NCBI GenBank assembly: GCA_046297495.1
Contig: JBKBIP010000012.1
Location: 62,001-126,000, forward strand
From: JBKBIP01 sp046297495
GTDB lineage: Bacteria; Planctomycetota; Planctomycetia; Gemmatales; Gemmataceae
DNA: 64,000 nucleotides
Direction of reading: 5' to 3'
Shown: positions 1-8,842 of the stretch, piece by piece
How positions within the stretch are numbered: the stretch's first letter is position 1
How the letters are laid out: every line of letters begins with the position of its first letter
Notes under the pieces: generated by a model
Seen by the model: the letters and a program-made list of their open reading frames with translations, nothing else
Database searches by the model: none
Told to the model about the DNA's origin: nothing
Position numbers and translations under genes: made by a program

Positions 1-513
1 ACCGAGGCGGAATGGGAATGGGCCGCCCGCGCCGGCACGACGACGGCTTACTTCTTCGGCGATGATCCGAAACCACTGTCGGAATATGCCTGGTTTGACC
101 CGGAAGCGGATGAATCGACAGTCGAAGTTGGCCAGAAGAAACCGAATCCCTGGGGCTTGCACGACATCTACGGCAACGTCGCTGAATGGTGTCTGGATCA
201 TTACGAAAGCGATTACTACGCCAAATTCCCCCTCGACATGCCGACCGTGCAGCCGGTGTTGCTGCCGACGGAACGGCGCTTCTCCCATGTGGTGCGCGGC
301 GGCTCCTGGGAAGACGACGACCCCGCTCGGCTGCGCAGCGCCGCCCGCGCGTTCTCTGACAAAAACTGGCTGAAGCGCGACCCCCAACGTCCACAAAGCA
401 TCTGGTGGCTCACCGATGCCGAATTCGTCGGTTTCCGCGTCGTGTGTCCAGTCGAGGAACAGGAGAATTTGAAGGGAATCAAATCGAAAGTGACGAGAGA
501 TAGTCCGAACTGA
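1..513 (+). CDS. FGE-sulfatase (SUMF1/EgtB-like) domain protein, 3' part
   Basis: Reading frame 1 is open from the first base to the TGA at 511-513, so the N-terminus lies outside the window. The visible 170 residues carry the hallmarks of the formylglycine-generating-enzyme fold: TEAEWEWAARAG at the very start, NPWGLHDIYGNVAEWC near residues 45-60, VVRGGSW near residue 98, and a final GFRVV block. In true FGE this fold oxidises the active-site Cys of sulfatases to formylglycine. In planctomycetes the same domain is also fused to kinases or used in secreted proteins, so the exact activity cannot be set from this part. A Cys-type sulfatase is encoded at 40126-41622. Confidence 0.9.
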   Translation, partial: TEAEWEWAARAGTTTAYFFGDDPKPLSEYAWFDPEADESTVEVGQKKPNPWGLHDIYGNVAEWCLDHYESDYYAKFPLDMPTVQPVLLPTERRFSHVVRGGSWEDDDPARLRSAARAFSDKNWLKRDPQRPQSIWWLTDAEFVGFRVVCPVEEQENLKGIKSKVTRDSPN

Positions 514-525
514 GCGCGGTGTGGC

Positions 526-571
526 GGATTCATCGCTTCTGGTTCGGGATCGAGCGCGAAGCGATGAATCC
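526..571. repeat. Family-1 intergenic palindrome, copy A
   Basis: GGATTCATCGCTTC (526-539) and GAAGCGATGAATCC (558-571) form a perfect 14-bp inverted repeat with an 18-nt loop. It lies 12 bp after the FGE-like gene. The loop and right arm (from 543) match the half copy at 49264-49291 in 25 of 28 positions, so more than the stem is shared between copies. Confidence 0.85.
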
Positions 572-738
572 TGGCATACTAATCAATTTGCGACAGAAGA
601 AAAAGAAGTTGATCCTGTCCCTCGATGGGCGAGCTACGGGGTAGGGATCGTGCTGGTCGATCCCAGGACGGTCTAAAACGTCGGACAGTTATCGGTTCTC
701 AAAAAATAGTCGGCTATGTAAATTGGGAGGATGCACCG

Positions 739-1383
739 ATGCGTTGGTTCTTGTCACTGACCGTGGGGCTTATGGGTGTCACTTTGTTGGCAGCGGATAA
801 GCCGCGAGTCTTCGTCTTCGCGGCGGATGAGATCGGCAAGACGCCCAAGGGGTGGACCGTCGCCAAAACCGGCATGTTCGAGGGGAGCGTCTGGCAAGTG
901 GTGAAAGACCCGACCGCCCCTTCGGGAACGGGGCAGGTATTGGCCCAGCTGGCCGAGGGGGAACGCCGGCTGTTCAACTTGTGCGTAGTCGATGACACCC
1001 ATTACCGAGACCTGGAAGCCAGCGTGCGCTACAAGGCCGTCGCGGGGGAGATTGACCAAGGGGGCGGCATCGTTTGGCGCTACCAGGATCCCAACAACTA
1101 CTACATCGCCCGCTACAATCCGTTGGAAACCAACTTCCGCGTGTACAAGGTGATCGATGGCAAACGCGAGCAGCTGGAAAGTCACGGCAACCTGGATTTG
1201 CCGGCGGGTCAGTGGCACACCTTGACCATCCGCCAGCAAGGAAACCGCATCGAATGTCTACTCGATGGCAAATCCTACCTTCAAGTTCAGGACGATACCT
1301 TGACCAAGCCCGGCAAGGTGGGTTTGTGGACCAAGGCCGACGCCAAGACCTATTTCGACGAGCTACGCGTCGCGCCGCGTTGA
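739..1383 (+). CDS. Secreted DUF1080/LamG-like jelly-roll protein
   Basis: A 214-aa protein starting at the ATG at 739, which is preceded by GGGAGG at 725-730. An upstream in-frame ATG at 625 has no comparable site and would bury the signal peptide. The N-terminus (MRWFLSLTVGLMGVTLLAAD) is a Sec signal peptide. The rest resembles the DUF1080 / 3-keto-disaccharide hydrolase-like concanavalin fold that is very abundant in planctomycetes: GGGIVWRYQDPNNYYIARYN, a DGK turn near residue 175, GKVGLWTKADAKTYFDEL at the C-terminus. It is probably a periplasmic or outer-surface carbohydrate-binding protein. Its substrate is unknown. Confidence 0.8.
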   Translation: MRWFLSLTVGLMGVTLLAADKPRVFVFAADEIGKTPKGWTVAKTGMFEGSVWQVVKDPTAPSGTGQVLAQLAEGERRLFNLCVVDDTHYRDLEASVRYKAVAGEIDQGGGIVWRYQDPNNYYIARYNPLETNFRVYKVIDGKREQLESHGNLDLPAGQWHTLTIRQQGNRIECLLDGKSYLQVQDDTLTKPGKVGLWTKADAKTYFDELRVAPR

Positions 1384-1408
1384 GCAGGAAAAAAAGGGAC
1401 CGCACGCC

Positions 1409-2551
1409 ATGAACCGCGCTCCGATCCTGTTGGGACTAGCCCTCGGCATGGCGCCGGCGGCTTGGTGGTTGCACTCGTTACTCCTGCCCGCAGCGGCGCC
1501 GGAGGCTCCCATGTCCGACCCGCTTCCGCCCCTCACGTTGAGCCAGGAACAAGTGTCGGCGTTCGCGCGGCTGGCGCTCCAAGGGATTCAGCGTGAATAT
1601 CCGAACAAGCCCGATCATGTGCTCAATGATGCCAATGACGTGCGCGGTCCGCGCCAGTTGCATCCGGCTTTTTACGGCTGTTTCGACTGGCATTCGGCGG
1701 TTCATAGTCACTGGATGTTGGTCCGGCTGCTGCGGCTGTACCCGGACTTGTCTGAACGCCAGCGCATCCGGGCCGTGCTGGCCGAGCATCTGACGGCCCA
1801 GAACCTCCAAGCCGAGGCCGATTACTTCCAGCAACCGAATCGGCAATCATTTGAACGGACCTACGGCTGGGCTTGGCTCTTGAAGCTGGCCGAGGAGCTG
1901 CACGCCTGGGACGATCCCGACGCCAAGCAATGGTCACGAAACCTGCGACCCCTGACGGACGTGATCGTCGCCCGCTATCTCGATTTCCTGCCGAAGCAAA
2001 CTTATCCCATCCGCACGGGAGTGCATCCCAACACCGCTTTCGGGCTGGCCTTCGCCTGGGACTACGCGCGGGCCGTGGGACATCGGCCCTTGCAAGCACG
2101 GATCGCGGAGCGCGCTCAGACCTACTTCGCGGCGGATGCCTCCTATCCGGCGGCGTGGGAGCCGGGCGGTGAGGATTTCTTTTCGCCGAGCTTGATGGAA
2201 GCAGATTTGATGCGCCGCGTGCTGCCGCCCGATGAATTTCCCACCTGGTTGGATCGTTTCCTACCCGACCTTTCTCAAGGCTGGCCCAAGAATCTGTTCA
2301 CCCCCGCCACGGTCAGTGATCGCAGCGATCCGAAGATCGTGCATCTGGACGGCTTGAATCTGAGCCGGGCCTGGTGCCTGCGCGGCATCGCGGCGGCGCT
2401 GCCGGTGGACCATGCCGCGCGCCCCGTCCTGACCGATGCCGCCGACCGTCACGCCCAGGCAGCGTTGGGACACGTGGCCAGCGGCGACTATGCCGGTGAA
2501 CATTGGCTCGCCTCGTTCGCCGTCCATCTCTGTGCCACGGTGCAGCCATAA
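1409..2551 (+). CDS. DUF2891 family protein
   Basis: A 380-aa protein with a hydrophobic N-terminus (signal peptide or anchor, residues 5-30). It contains the block HPAFYGCFDWHSAVHSHW near residue 87, which is characteristic of DUF2891. The family looks like an all-helical (alpha/alpha)6-type fold, but I know of no established reaction. Further conserved-looking Trp/Asp/Glu motifs (YGWAWLLKLAEEL, EPGGEDFFSPSLMEADLM) would fit a barrel cleft. It starts 25 bp after the DUF1080 gene on the same strand and may be co-transcribed. Confidence 0.82.
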   Translation: MNRAPILLGLALGMAPAAWWLHSLLLPAAAPEAPMSDPLPPLTLSQEQVSAFARLALQGIQREYPNKPDHVLNDANDVRGPRQLHPAFYGCFDWHSAVHSHWMLVRLLRLYPDLSERQRIRAVLAEHLTAQNLQAEADYFQQPNRQSFERTYGWAWLLKLAEELHAWDDPDAKQWSRNLRPLTDVIVARYLDFLPKQTYPIRTGVHPNTAFGLAFAWDYARAVGHRPLQARIAERAQTYFAADASYPAAWEPGGEDFFSPSLMEADLMRRVLPPDEFPTWLDRFLPDLSQGWPKNLFTPATVSDRSDPKIVHLDGLNLSRAWCLRGIAAALPVDHAARPVLTDAADRHAQAALGHVASGDYAGEHWLASFAVHLCATVQP

Positions 2552-2563
2552 GCGCCAGCGCTC

Positions 2564-2585
2564 CCCCGCGGGTCGCGCGCTAAAC
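2564..2585. repeat. Family-2 repeat arm (CGCTAAAC type)
   Basis: The 22 bases at 2564-2585 match the reverse complement of 4482-4503 at 21 of 22 positions. The pair thus brackets the TetR regulator and permease genes as an inverted repeat. Related TTAGCG/CGCTAA arms occur at 46003-46048 and 50374-50446. Confidence 0.55.
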
Positions 2586-2599
2586 GGGAAAAATCCCTC

Positions 2600-2627
2600 T
2601 TGACTTTTTAAAACATTTGTTTAATAC
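2600..2627 (+). promoter_or_regulatory. Sigma-70-type promoter with operator-like palindrome in the spacer
   Basis: TTGACT (2600-2605), a 16-bp spacer and TAATAC (2622-2627) form a good vegetative promoter upstream of the TetR gene. The spacer holds AAACATTTGTTT (2611-2622), an AAACA-N2-TGTTT inverted repeat. A second small palindrome, GTTTGAAAC, lies at 2645-2653. Their placement suggests autoregulation by the TetR protein, which is an inference. Confidence 0.6.
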
Positions 2628-2676
2628 TATTGTTTGAATAGGCTGTTTGAAACGACCGATTGAATAGGTGGCTCTT

Positions 2677-3321
2677 ATGGCACTCGCGGACGATACTCGG
2701 GAACGCTTGCTGGAGGCAGCGGGGCAAATCTTCGCGGAGAAGGGGTTCCGCTCGGCCACGGTGCGCGACATCTGCGAGAAAGCCGGCGTCAACATCGCGG
2801 CCATCAACTATCACTTCGGCGACAAGGAAAAGCTTTACATCGCAGCGGTCCAACATGCTCATAGCTGCCGGATTGAGGAAGTGCCGTTGCCGGACTGGGG
2901 AGAAGAGACGCCGCCGGAACGGAAGCTGCGCGATTTCATTCGGGTCATGATCGAACGAGTGGTCGTCAGCGACGCTCCCACCTGGCACTTGCAATTGATC
3001 ATGCGTGAGATGGTCGAACCGACGGCGGCTTGTGAAGTGCTGGTCAATGAAAACATCCGCCCCATGGCCCAGGTGATGAGCGGCATTCTCGCGGAGCTGC
3101 TCCCCGCCGACATGCCGGAGCATCAGCGTTTTCTGTTCGCCTTCAGCATCGTCGGCCAATGCCTGTTCCACCGCACGCATCGGCCCATCATCGCCCTGCT
3201 CGTGGGGGAAGATGGCTTCCGCAAGTACACGGGAGAAGTGCTGGCCGAGCACATCACCCAGTTCACCTTGGCGGCGTTGGGGCACGCTCCCCCCATCGGC
3301 AAACGGAAGGGGAAGCCATGA
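2677..3321 (+). CDS. TetR/AcrR-family regulator with CerR/YbiH-like C-terminal domain
   Basis: A 214-aa protein. The N-terminal helix-turn-helix is clear (RERLLEAAGQIFAEKGF, then VRDICEKAGVNIAAINYHFG, residues 8-48). The C-terminal half (VVSDAPTWHLQLIMREM and following) resembles the YbiH/CecR (DUF1956) ligand domain. A GTG at 2668 is an alternative start; ATG 2677 is preferred because AATAGG lies at a workable distance. The stop overlaps the next start (ATGA at 3318-3321), so regulator and permease are translationally coupled. It probably represses this efflux operon in response to a small molecule. Confidence 0.9.
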   Translation: MALADDTRERLLEAAGQIFAEKGFRSATVRDICEKAGVNIAAINYHFGDKEKLYIAAVQHAHSCRIEEVPLPDWGEETPPERKLRDFIRVMIERVVVSDAPTWHLQLIMREMVEPTAACEVLVNENIRPMAQVMSGILAELLPADMPEHQRFLFAFSIVGQCLFHRTHRPIIALLVGEDGFRKYTGEVLAEHITQFTLAALGHAPPIGKRKGKP

Positions 3322-4466
3322 ACTGGATTGCCTGGAAAATGCTGACCGGCGACAAGGGGAAGTACTTCGGCATCATCTTCGGTGTCGCTTTCGCCACGCT
3401 GTTGATGGTGCAGCAAAGCTCGATTTTCGTCGGGCTGATGCGCAACACTATCAGTCAAATCCGCGACATCGAGGGGGCCGACATTTGGGTCATGGACCCC
3501 GGCATGCAGTTCGTGGACGACATCAAGCCACTGAGTGACGGTGATTTGCACCTGGTACGCGGCGTTCCCGGCGTTTCCTGGGCCGTGAAGCTGTACAAGG
3601 GGCTAAGCCGGGCGCGTTTCGAGGACGGCAACTTTCAGCAAGTGATCCTGATCGGCCTCGATGATGCCACCCTAGTGGGAGCGCCGCGCGTGATCACGCA
3701 CGGTTCCTTGGCCGACCTGCGCCAGCCCGACGCGGTGATCATGGACGAGGCCGGCTATCGCTATCTCTGGCCGAACCAGCCGGTCGAGTTGGGCAAGACC
3801 TTCGAGATGAACGACCGGCGGGCGGTCATCGTGGGCATCTGCAAGGCATCGCCGACGTTTCAGACGTTCCCGATTGTCTATACCCGCTACAGCCAGGCGA
3901 CCTTATTCGTGCCCAAGGAACGCAAGCTCCTGTCGTTCGTGCTGGCCCAGGGGGAGCCGGACGTGCCGCCGCGCGAAGTGTGCCGGCGCATCGAGGAACA
4001 GACCGGCTTGCAAGCCCTAACGCGCGACGATTTTGCTTGGAAGACGATCCGTTACTACCTGCAACGCACCGGCATTCCGATCAACTTCGGCATCACGGTG
4101 AGCTTGGGCTTTCTGGTCGGCGCGGCGATTGCTGGGCAGACGTTTTACCTGTTCGTGCTGGAGAACCTGCGGCAATTCGGGGCGCTCAAGGCGATGGGTT
4201 TGTCCAACCCGCGGGTGGTCGGCATGGCGCTATTGCAAGCGTTCGTGGTCGGCACCATCGGTTACGGCATCGGTGTGGGAGGCGCGGCCCTGTTTGGCAT
4301 CACTATGGCCCTGTTGACCGCCAACCGAGGCATCCCCATGGCTTTTCACATGACCTGGCACATCATGCTCGGCGCCGGCGTGGCCGTCCTGCTGATCGTG
4401 TTAGGGGCCAGCATCATCAGCATCCGCCGCGTGCTGTACCTGGAACCGGGGATTGTGTTTCGGTAA
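3318..4466 (+). CDS. ABC transporter permease (DevC/MacB-FtsX type)
   Basis: A 382-aa inner-membrane protein. One transmembrane segment lies near residues 16-38 and is followed by a periplasmic domain of about 220 residues. Three more helices fill the C-terminus from about residue 258 (INFGITVSLGFLVGAAIAG, then GTIGYGIGVGGAALFGI). This is the four-helix FtsX/MacB topology. DevC proteins work with a DevA ATPase and a DevB adaptor to export glycolipids, lipids or drugs. The matching ATPase and adaptor lie at 4729 and 5508. The start overlaps the regulator's stop by 4 bp. The substrate is unknown. Confidence 0.88.
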   Translation: MNWIAWKMLTGDKGKYFGIIFGVAFATLLMVQQSSIFVGLMRNTISQIRDIEGADIWVMDPGMQFVDDIKPLSDGDLHLVRGVPGVSWAVKLYKGLSRARFEDGNFQQVILIGLDDATLVGAPRVITHGSLADLRQPDAVIMDEAGYRYLWPNQPVELGKTFEMNDRRAVIVGICKASPTFQTFPIVYTRYSQATLFVPKERKLLSFVLAQGEPDVPPREVCRRIEEQTGLQALTRDDFAWKTIRYYLQRTGIPINFGITVSLGFLVGAAIAGQTFYLFVLENLRQFGALKAMGLSNPRVVGMALLQAFVVGTIGYGIGVGGAALFGITMALLTANRGIPMAFHMTWHIMLGAGVAVLLIVLGASIISIRRVLYLEPGIVFR

Positions 4467-4481
4467 GGACACAATCACGAC

Positions 4482-4503
4482 GTTTAGCGTGCGACCCGCG
4501 GGG
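4482..4503. repeat. Family-2 repeat arm (TTTAGCG type)
   Basis: A near-perfect inverted copy (21/22) of the arm at 2564-2585. It lies just after the permease stop in an unusually long 262-bp gap inside what should be one ABC-transporter operon. The same gap also holds a 12-bp stem-loop and a family-1 palindrome. Confidence 0.55.
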
Positions 4504-4611
4504 AAGCATCCGGGGCTGGTGACAGCGGAAGAGGCGCGGAGGATGGACCCTCCCGGCGACGGGTGAGTGGCAAGCGTGGCCGGCCGAGACTGGTTCCTCC
4601 TGGTTGGGTTT

Positions 4612-4639
4612 GGGAAGGGGTGGGCGACCACCCCTTCCC
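4612..4639. terminator. Strong stem-loop between permease and ATPase genes
   Basis: GGGAAGGGGTGG (4612-4623) pairs perfectly with CCACCCCTTCCC (4628-4639) around a GCGA tetraloop. No T-run follows, so it may act as an RNA-stability or partial-termination element rather than a classical terminator. Confidence 0.5.
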
Positions 4640-4664
4640 CCTGAATCAACATCGATGGACAGGC

Positions 4665-4710
4665 GGATTCATCGATTCACGCTCAAAAACGTATGCGAAC
4701 TGATGAATCC
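4665..4710. repeat. Family-1 intergenic palindrome, copy B
   Basis: GGATTCATC (4665-4673) and GATGAATCC (4702-4710) form a perfect 9-bp outer stem. The inner parts (GATTCACGC and GCGAACT) still resemble the family core but pair imperfectly. It ends 18 bp before the start of the ATPase gene. Confidence 0.75.
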
Positions 4711-4728
4711 AAACCACAAGGAACTCCG

Positions 4729-5507
<779 letters not shown>

Positions 5508-5511
<4 letters not shown>

Positions 5512-6548
5512 CCCGCAAATGGATGCTGCCAGTGCTGGCGTTGACCTTGTTCAGCTTCGCTGTCTATCAAGTGGTGATGGCTCAGCAGAAAGGGCCAAAA
5601 GTGACACCACCTGTTCAGCCGGCCCAGACGCCGTTTAGCAAGACCGTGGCTGGAGCGGGAATCATCGAGCCACAAACCGAGAACATCGCCATTGGCACGC
5701 ACCTGCCGGGCATCGTGGCCGAGGTGTTCGTAGGCAAGGGGGAGAAGGTTCCGGCTGGCGCTCCATTGTTCCACCTCGACGACCGGCATCTGCAAGCCCA
5801 GCTGCGGGTTCGTCAAGCCAATCTGGAGTCGGCCCGCGCTCAGCTAGCTCGGCTGGAGCAGCTGCCGCGCCCCGAAGAGGTGCCCCCCAGCGCCGCCAAG
5901 GTCCGCGAAGCTCAAGCCCTGGTCACGGAACAGGAGGATTTGCTCAAGCGCTCTCAACAGCTATACGCCCAACGCGCCATCGGCGAGGAAGAGCTGGTGC
6001 GACGTCGGCAAGCGTACCAGACGGCCCGCGAACAGCTGGCCCGCGCCCAGGCCGAGCATGACTTATTGAAGGCCGGCGCTTGGTACGCCGACAAGTTAGT
6101 GGCACAGGCGGCGGTGGCAGAGGCGGCGGCTCAATTGGCCGAGATCGAAATGGAATTGGAACGGCTGACGGTGCGCGCGCCGATGGCGGGCGAGGTGTTA
6201 CAAATCAACGTTCGCCCTGGCGAGTACGTCGGCACGCCGCCGGGACAAGCCTTGATCGTGCTGGGGAACTTAAGTCAACTTCATGTCCGCGTGGACATTG
6301 ATGAGCACGACATCCCACGCTATCGGCCCGGTGCTTCCGGCAAGGCCATGCTGCGCGGCAATCCACGCCAGGAATACCTCCTATCGTTCGTGAAGGTCGA
6401 ACCCTATGTCATCCCCAAGAAATCCCTAACCGGCGACAACACCGAGCGTGTCGATACCCGCGTGCTGCAAGTGATCTACGCCATCGACAACCCGGATGAA
6501 TCGCTCTACGTCGGCCAGCAGATGGATGTGTTCTTGGAAGCAAGATGA
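5508..6548 (+). CDS. HlyD/DevB-family periplasmic adaptor
   Basis: A 346-aa membrane-fusion protein. It has an N-terminal anchor or signal (MTRKWMLPVLALTLFSFAVY), a lipoyl half-motif (IGTHLPGIVAEVFVGKGEKV, about residues 60-80), a long alpha-helical hairpin rich in Glu/Gln/Ala/Arg (about 85-215), the second lipoyl half (LTVRAPMAGEVLQINVRPGE) and a beta-barrel part. AAGGGGG lies just upstream of the ATG. With permease and ATPase it completes a DevBCA-like exporter. The outer-membrane channel is not in the window. Confidence 0.9.
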
Positions 6549-6660
6549 CATCTCTCAGGTATGCCCTAACACCTTCGAGAAATCAAGAAAACAGCAACAG
6601 GACCACCACGACCGACAGGGCACGTCCGCCGCGCTCGAAACGACCCCTCGCGAGGCGCAT

Positions 6661-7554
6661 TTAGGTCGTCGCGTCCGTGAACGTCCGATCCGATTGAACC
6701 TTGCTGTTCGTCATCGATTCCCGGCGGTCGGCGAAAAGGGGGGAGCGGCGGACGTTGAGGCGGTGCAGCCAGTAGCCGCCGACGACCATCAGAGTAGTGA
6801 CGCCGTATTTAAGACTGCGTTTGAAGTTGATGCTGCTGGCGTCGTCGAAGTAACGCACCGGCACCGGAATATCACCCAGGCGAAAGCCGTGATAAATCGC
6901 TTGGACCAGCAATTGCGTGTCGAACACGAAATCATCCGAGTTGCGCTCGAAGGCGATGCGTTCCAGCACTTCGCGGCGATAGACACGGAAGCCGCTGTGG
7001 AAATCCCCCAGGTTTTGCCCCAAGGCGATGTTCTCGGCCATCGTCAAGAAGCGGTTGCTGACGTATTTGTACACCGGCATTCCGCCGTCCAGGGCCTCGC
7101 GGCGCGTGCGGATGCGGCTGCCCAGCACGATGTCGCAGATGCCCAGCTCGATGATGCCGACGGCGTGCGGAATCACCCGGCTATCGTATTGATAATCGGG
7201 ATGGATCATGACGATAATATCCGCCCCGCTGTCCAAAGCGTAACGGTAGCAAGTCTTCTGGTTGCCGCCGTAGCCACGATTCCTGGGATGGGTGATGACC
7301 TTCAGCCCCATTTCCTGGGCGACTTGCACCGTGCGGTCGGTGCTGCCGTCATCCACCAACAAGAACTCATCGACCGCCCCAACCGGCACATCGGCCAACG
7401 TGGCCGCTAGCGTCCGCTCGGCATTGTAGGCCGGCAGCACGGCCAGAATCTTGTGCTCGCGCTTCGGCAGCAAGCCGTTTTCGGGAATTAGGATGCGTTC
7501 GATGTGAAAAATTTCGTGGCGCGGATTCAACGGCGCCTTGGTCAAAATAGACAT
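6661..7554 (-). CDS. Glycosyltransferase family 2
   Basis: A 297-aa GT2 enzyme resembling dolichol-phosphate mannosyltransferase-like proteins. It shows AVLPAYNAERTL near residue 40, VDDGSTDR near 65, HPRNRGYGGNQKTCYRYAL near 90 and MIHPDYQYD (a DxD-like position) near 115, plus GDFHSGFRVYRREVLE near 185. No strong transmembrane tail is seen. It would transfer a sugar from a nucleotide-sugar to a lipid carrier or glycan. The ATG at 7554 begins the conserved part; a longer frame runs to 7617 without support. It is convergent with the adaptor gene. Confidence 0.88.
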   Translation of the reverse strand: MSILTKAPLNPRHEIFHIERILIPENGLLPKREHKILAVLPAYNAERTLAATLADVPVGAVDEFLLVDDGSTDRTVQVAQEMGLKVITHPRNRGYGGNQKTCYRYALDSGADIIVMIHPDYQYDSRVIPHAVGIIELGICDIVLGSRIRTRREALDGGMPVYKYVSNRFLTMAENIALGQNLGDFHSGFRVYRREVLERIAFERNSDDFVFDTQLLVQAIYHGFRLGDIPVPVRYFDDASSINFKRSLKYGVTTLMVVGGYWLHRLNVRRSPLFADRRESMTNSKVQSDRTFTDATT

Positions 7555-7684
7555 GGCGTGAGGGTCTCCACTGCTGCCAAAGAAAGTAATGTAGCGAATG
7601 ATCCCGCCGGAAAGCAAACAAAAAATGCTCGCTGCCCAACCATCAACTAAGAAGCATGAAGAGACAAATTATTCCCCAAGAAAC

Positions 7685-7718
7685 GATCCGAAACGTGCCC
7701 CACGGGGCTTTTCGGATC
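7685..7718. terminator. Rho-independent-type hairpin downstream of the ymdB-like gene
   Basis: GATCCGAAA (7685-7693) pairs with TTTCGGATC (7710-7718), and an inner GCCCC/GGGGC stem lies at 7697-7708. Read on the minus strand, the stem is followed by GTTTCTT, which fits termination of the gene ending at 7759. Confidence 0.6.
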
Positions 7719-7758
7719 ATTCTCTATTCCTCCGGCCGGGAAGAAATTGGCGCGGCAA

Positions 7759-8565
7759 TCATTCCCGCCGCAGGGCGTTTAGCCCAGTTTCATCGAGCAT
7801 CAGCCGACGAATGCGGTGGGCTTGGCCGGTGTCTGGGTTGATGTCCACGAGCGCTCCGCCGAGGCGTGGATTGCCGGTGGCCACGTCGAACGGACTGGGA
7901 ATGAAGGTGACGGCCGTGAACAGCACGCGGTCGATGCGCCGGCCCAAGATACTATCATAGGGACCCGTCATGCCCACGTCACTGATGAACGCCGTGCCGC
8001 CGGGAAGAATTTGTTCATCGGCGGTTGGCACGTGCGTATGCGTGCCAATCACGGCGCTGACGCGCCCCTTGAGATGATGGGCCATCAGGTATTTGTCCGC
8101 CGTCGCTTCGGCATGCACATCCACTAAAATGACCCGCGCTTTGTCGCGCAGCTCCGCCAGCACGCGGTCGGCAGCTTGAAAGGGACAATCGACGGCCCGC
8201 ATGAAGGTACGCCCTAGCACGGACAACACAGCCACCGGCGTGCCGTCACGGGCCGTGGCCAAGGCGTGATCGTGTCCAGGAGCCGCCGCCGGGAAATTGG
8301 CTGGCTTACAGATATGGGCGTCGTTTTCCAAAATCGGGATCAGCTCGTTCCTCTTGTAGATGTGATCCCCCATGGTCACCAGATCGACGCCGGCCTCGCG
8401 CAGCTGGCGATACACTGCCGGAGTCATTCCCGATCCCCCAGAAGCATTCTCGGCGTTAGCCACCACCAAGTCCAGATGCTCCATCTCGATCAGCACCGGC
8501 ACGGCTTGCTTGACCAACGCCACGCCTGGCTGCCCCACGATATCGCCGATAAACAAAACACGCAT
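7759..8565 (-). CDS. ymdB: YmdB-type metallophosphoesterase (TIGR00282)
   Basis: A 268-aa protein of normal family length with FIGDIVGQPG at the N-terminus, VANAENASGG near residue 35, VDVHAEATADK near 150 and GTHTHVPTADE near 177, which are the di-metal ligands of YmdB 2',3'-cyclic phosphodiesterases. The usual GNH motif reads GDH (TMGDHIYKR) here. YmdB proteins act on cyclic nucleotides or RNA 3' ends. The gene is divergent from the S41 protease and is followed by a hairpin. Confidence 0.9.
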   Translation of the reverse strand: MRVLFIGDIVGQPGVALVKQAVPVLIEMEHLDLVVANAENASGGSGMTPAVYRQLREAGVDLVTMGDHIYKRNELIPILENDAHICKPANFPAAAPGHDHALATARDGTPVAVLSVLGRTFMRAVDCPFQAADRVLAELRDKARVILVDVHAEATADKYLMAHHLKGRVSAVIGTHTHVPTADEQILPGGTAFISDVGMTGPYDSILGRRIDRVLFTAVTFIPSPFDVATGNPRLGGALVDINPDTGQAHRIRRLMLDETGLNALRRE

Positions 8566-8753
8566 CGCGTTGATCCGTGGTCACCCATTGGTATGAGAGG
8601 AATGGTATTCTTCCCACGGTAACATGCCAGCAGGGCAGGAACAACTTGGAGGGACCGAAAAAAACAGCCAACGAATGGCGAACGATCTTCGTCTGTAATA
8701 AAGAGCGGCCCCATTTCTTGATCAGGAAAACTGGCACAAGCGGAAAGGATCGT

Positions 8754-8782
8754 TTGACTGGGAAGGCAAGAGGTTTTATACT
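8754..8782 (+). promoter_or_regulatory. Sigma-70-type promoter for the S41 protease
   Basis: TTGACT (8754-8759), a 17-bp spacer and TATACT (8777-8782) form a near-consensus promoter about 60 bp before the proposed TTG start at 8843. Confidence 0.65.
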
Positions 8783-8842
8783 CAGGAAAATTTGGGTTCC
8801 TCTCCCGTGCCGTACTCTCATGACCTTTTGGGGAGGTGTGCC

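Noticed and set aside
4489..4728. GTGCGACC at 4489 as the 5' end of a group II intron
   Set aside because: No domain V-like sequence or reverse-transcriptase frame follows; the bases belong to the family-2 repeat arm.
6496..7410. 304-codon open frame on the plus strand
   Set aside because: It lies antisense to the GT2 gene, has no domain or ribosome site, and the minus-strand product has clear GT2 motifs.
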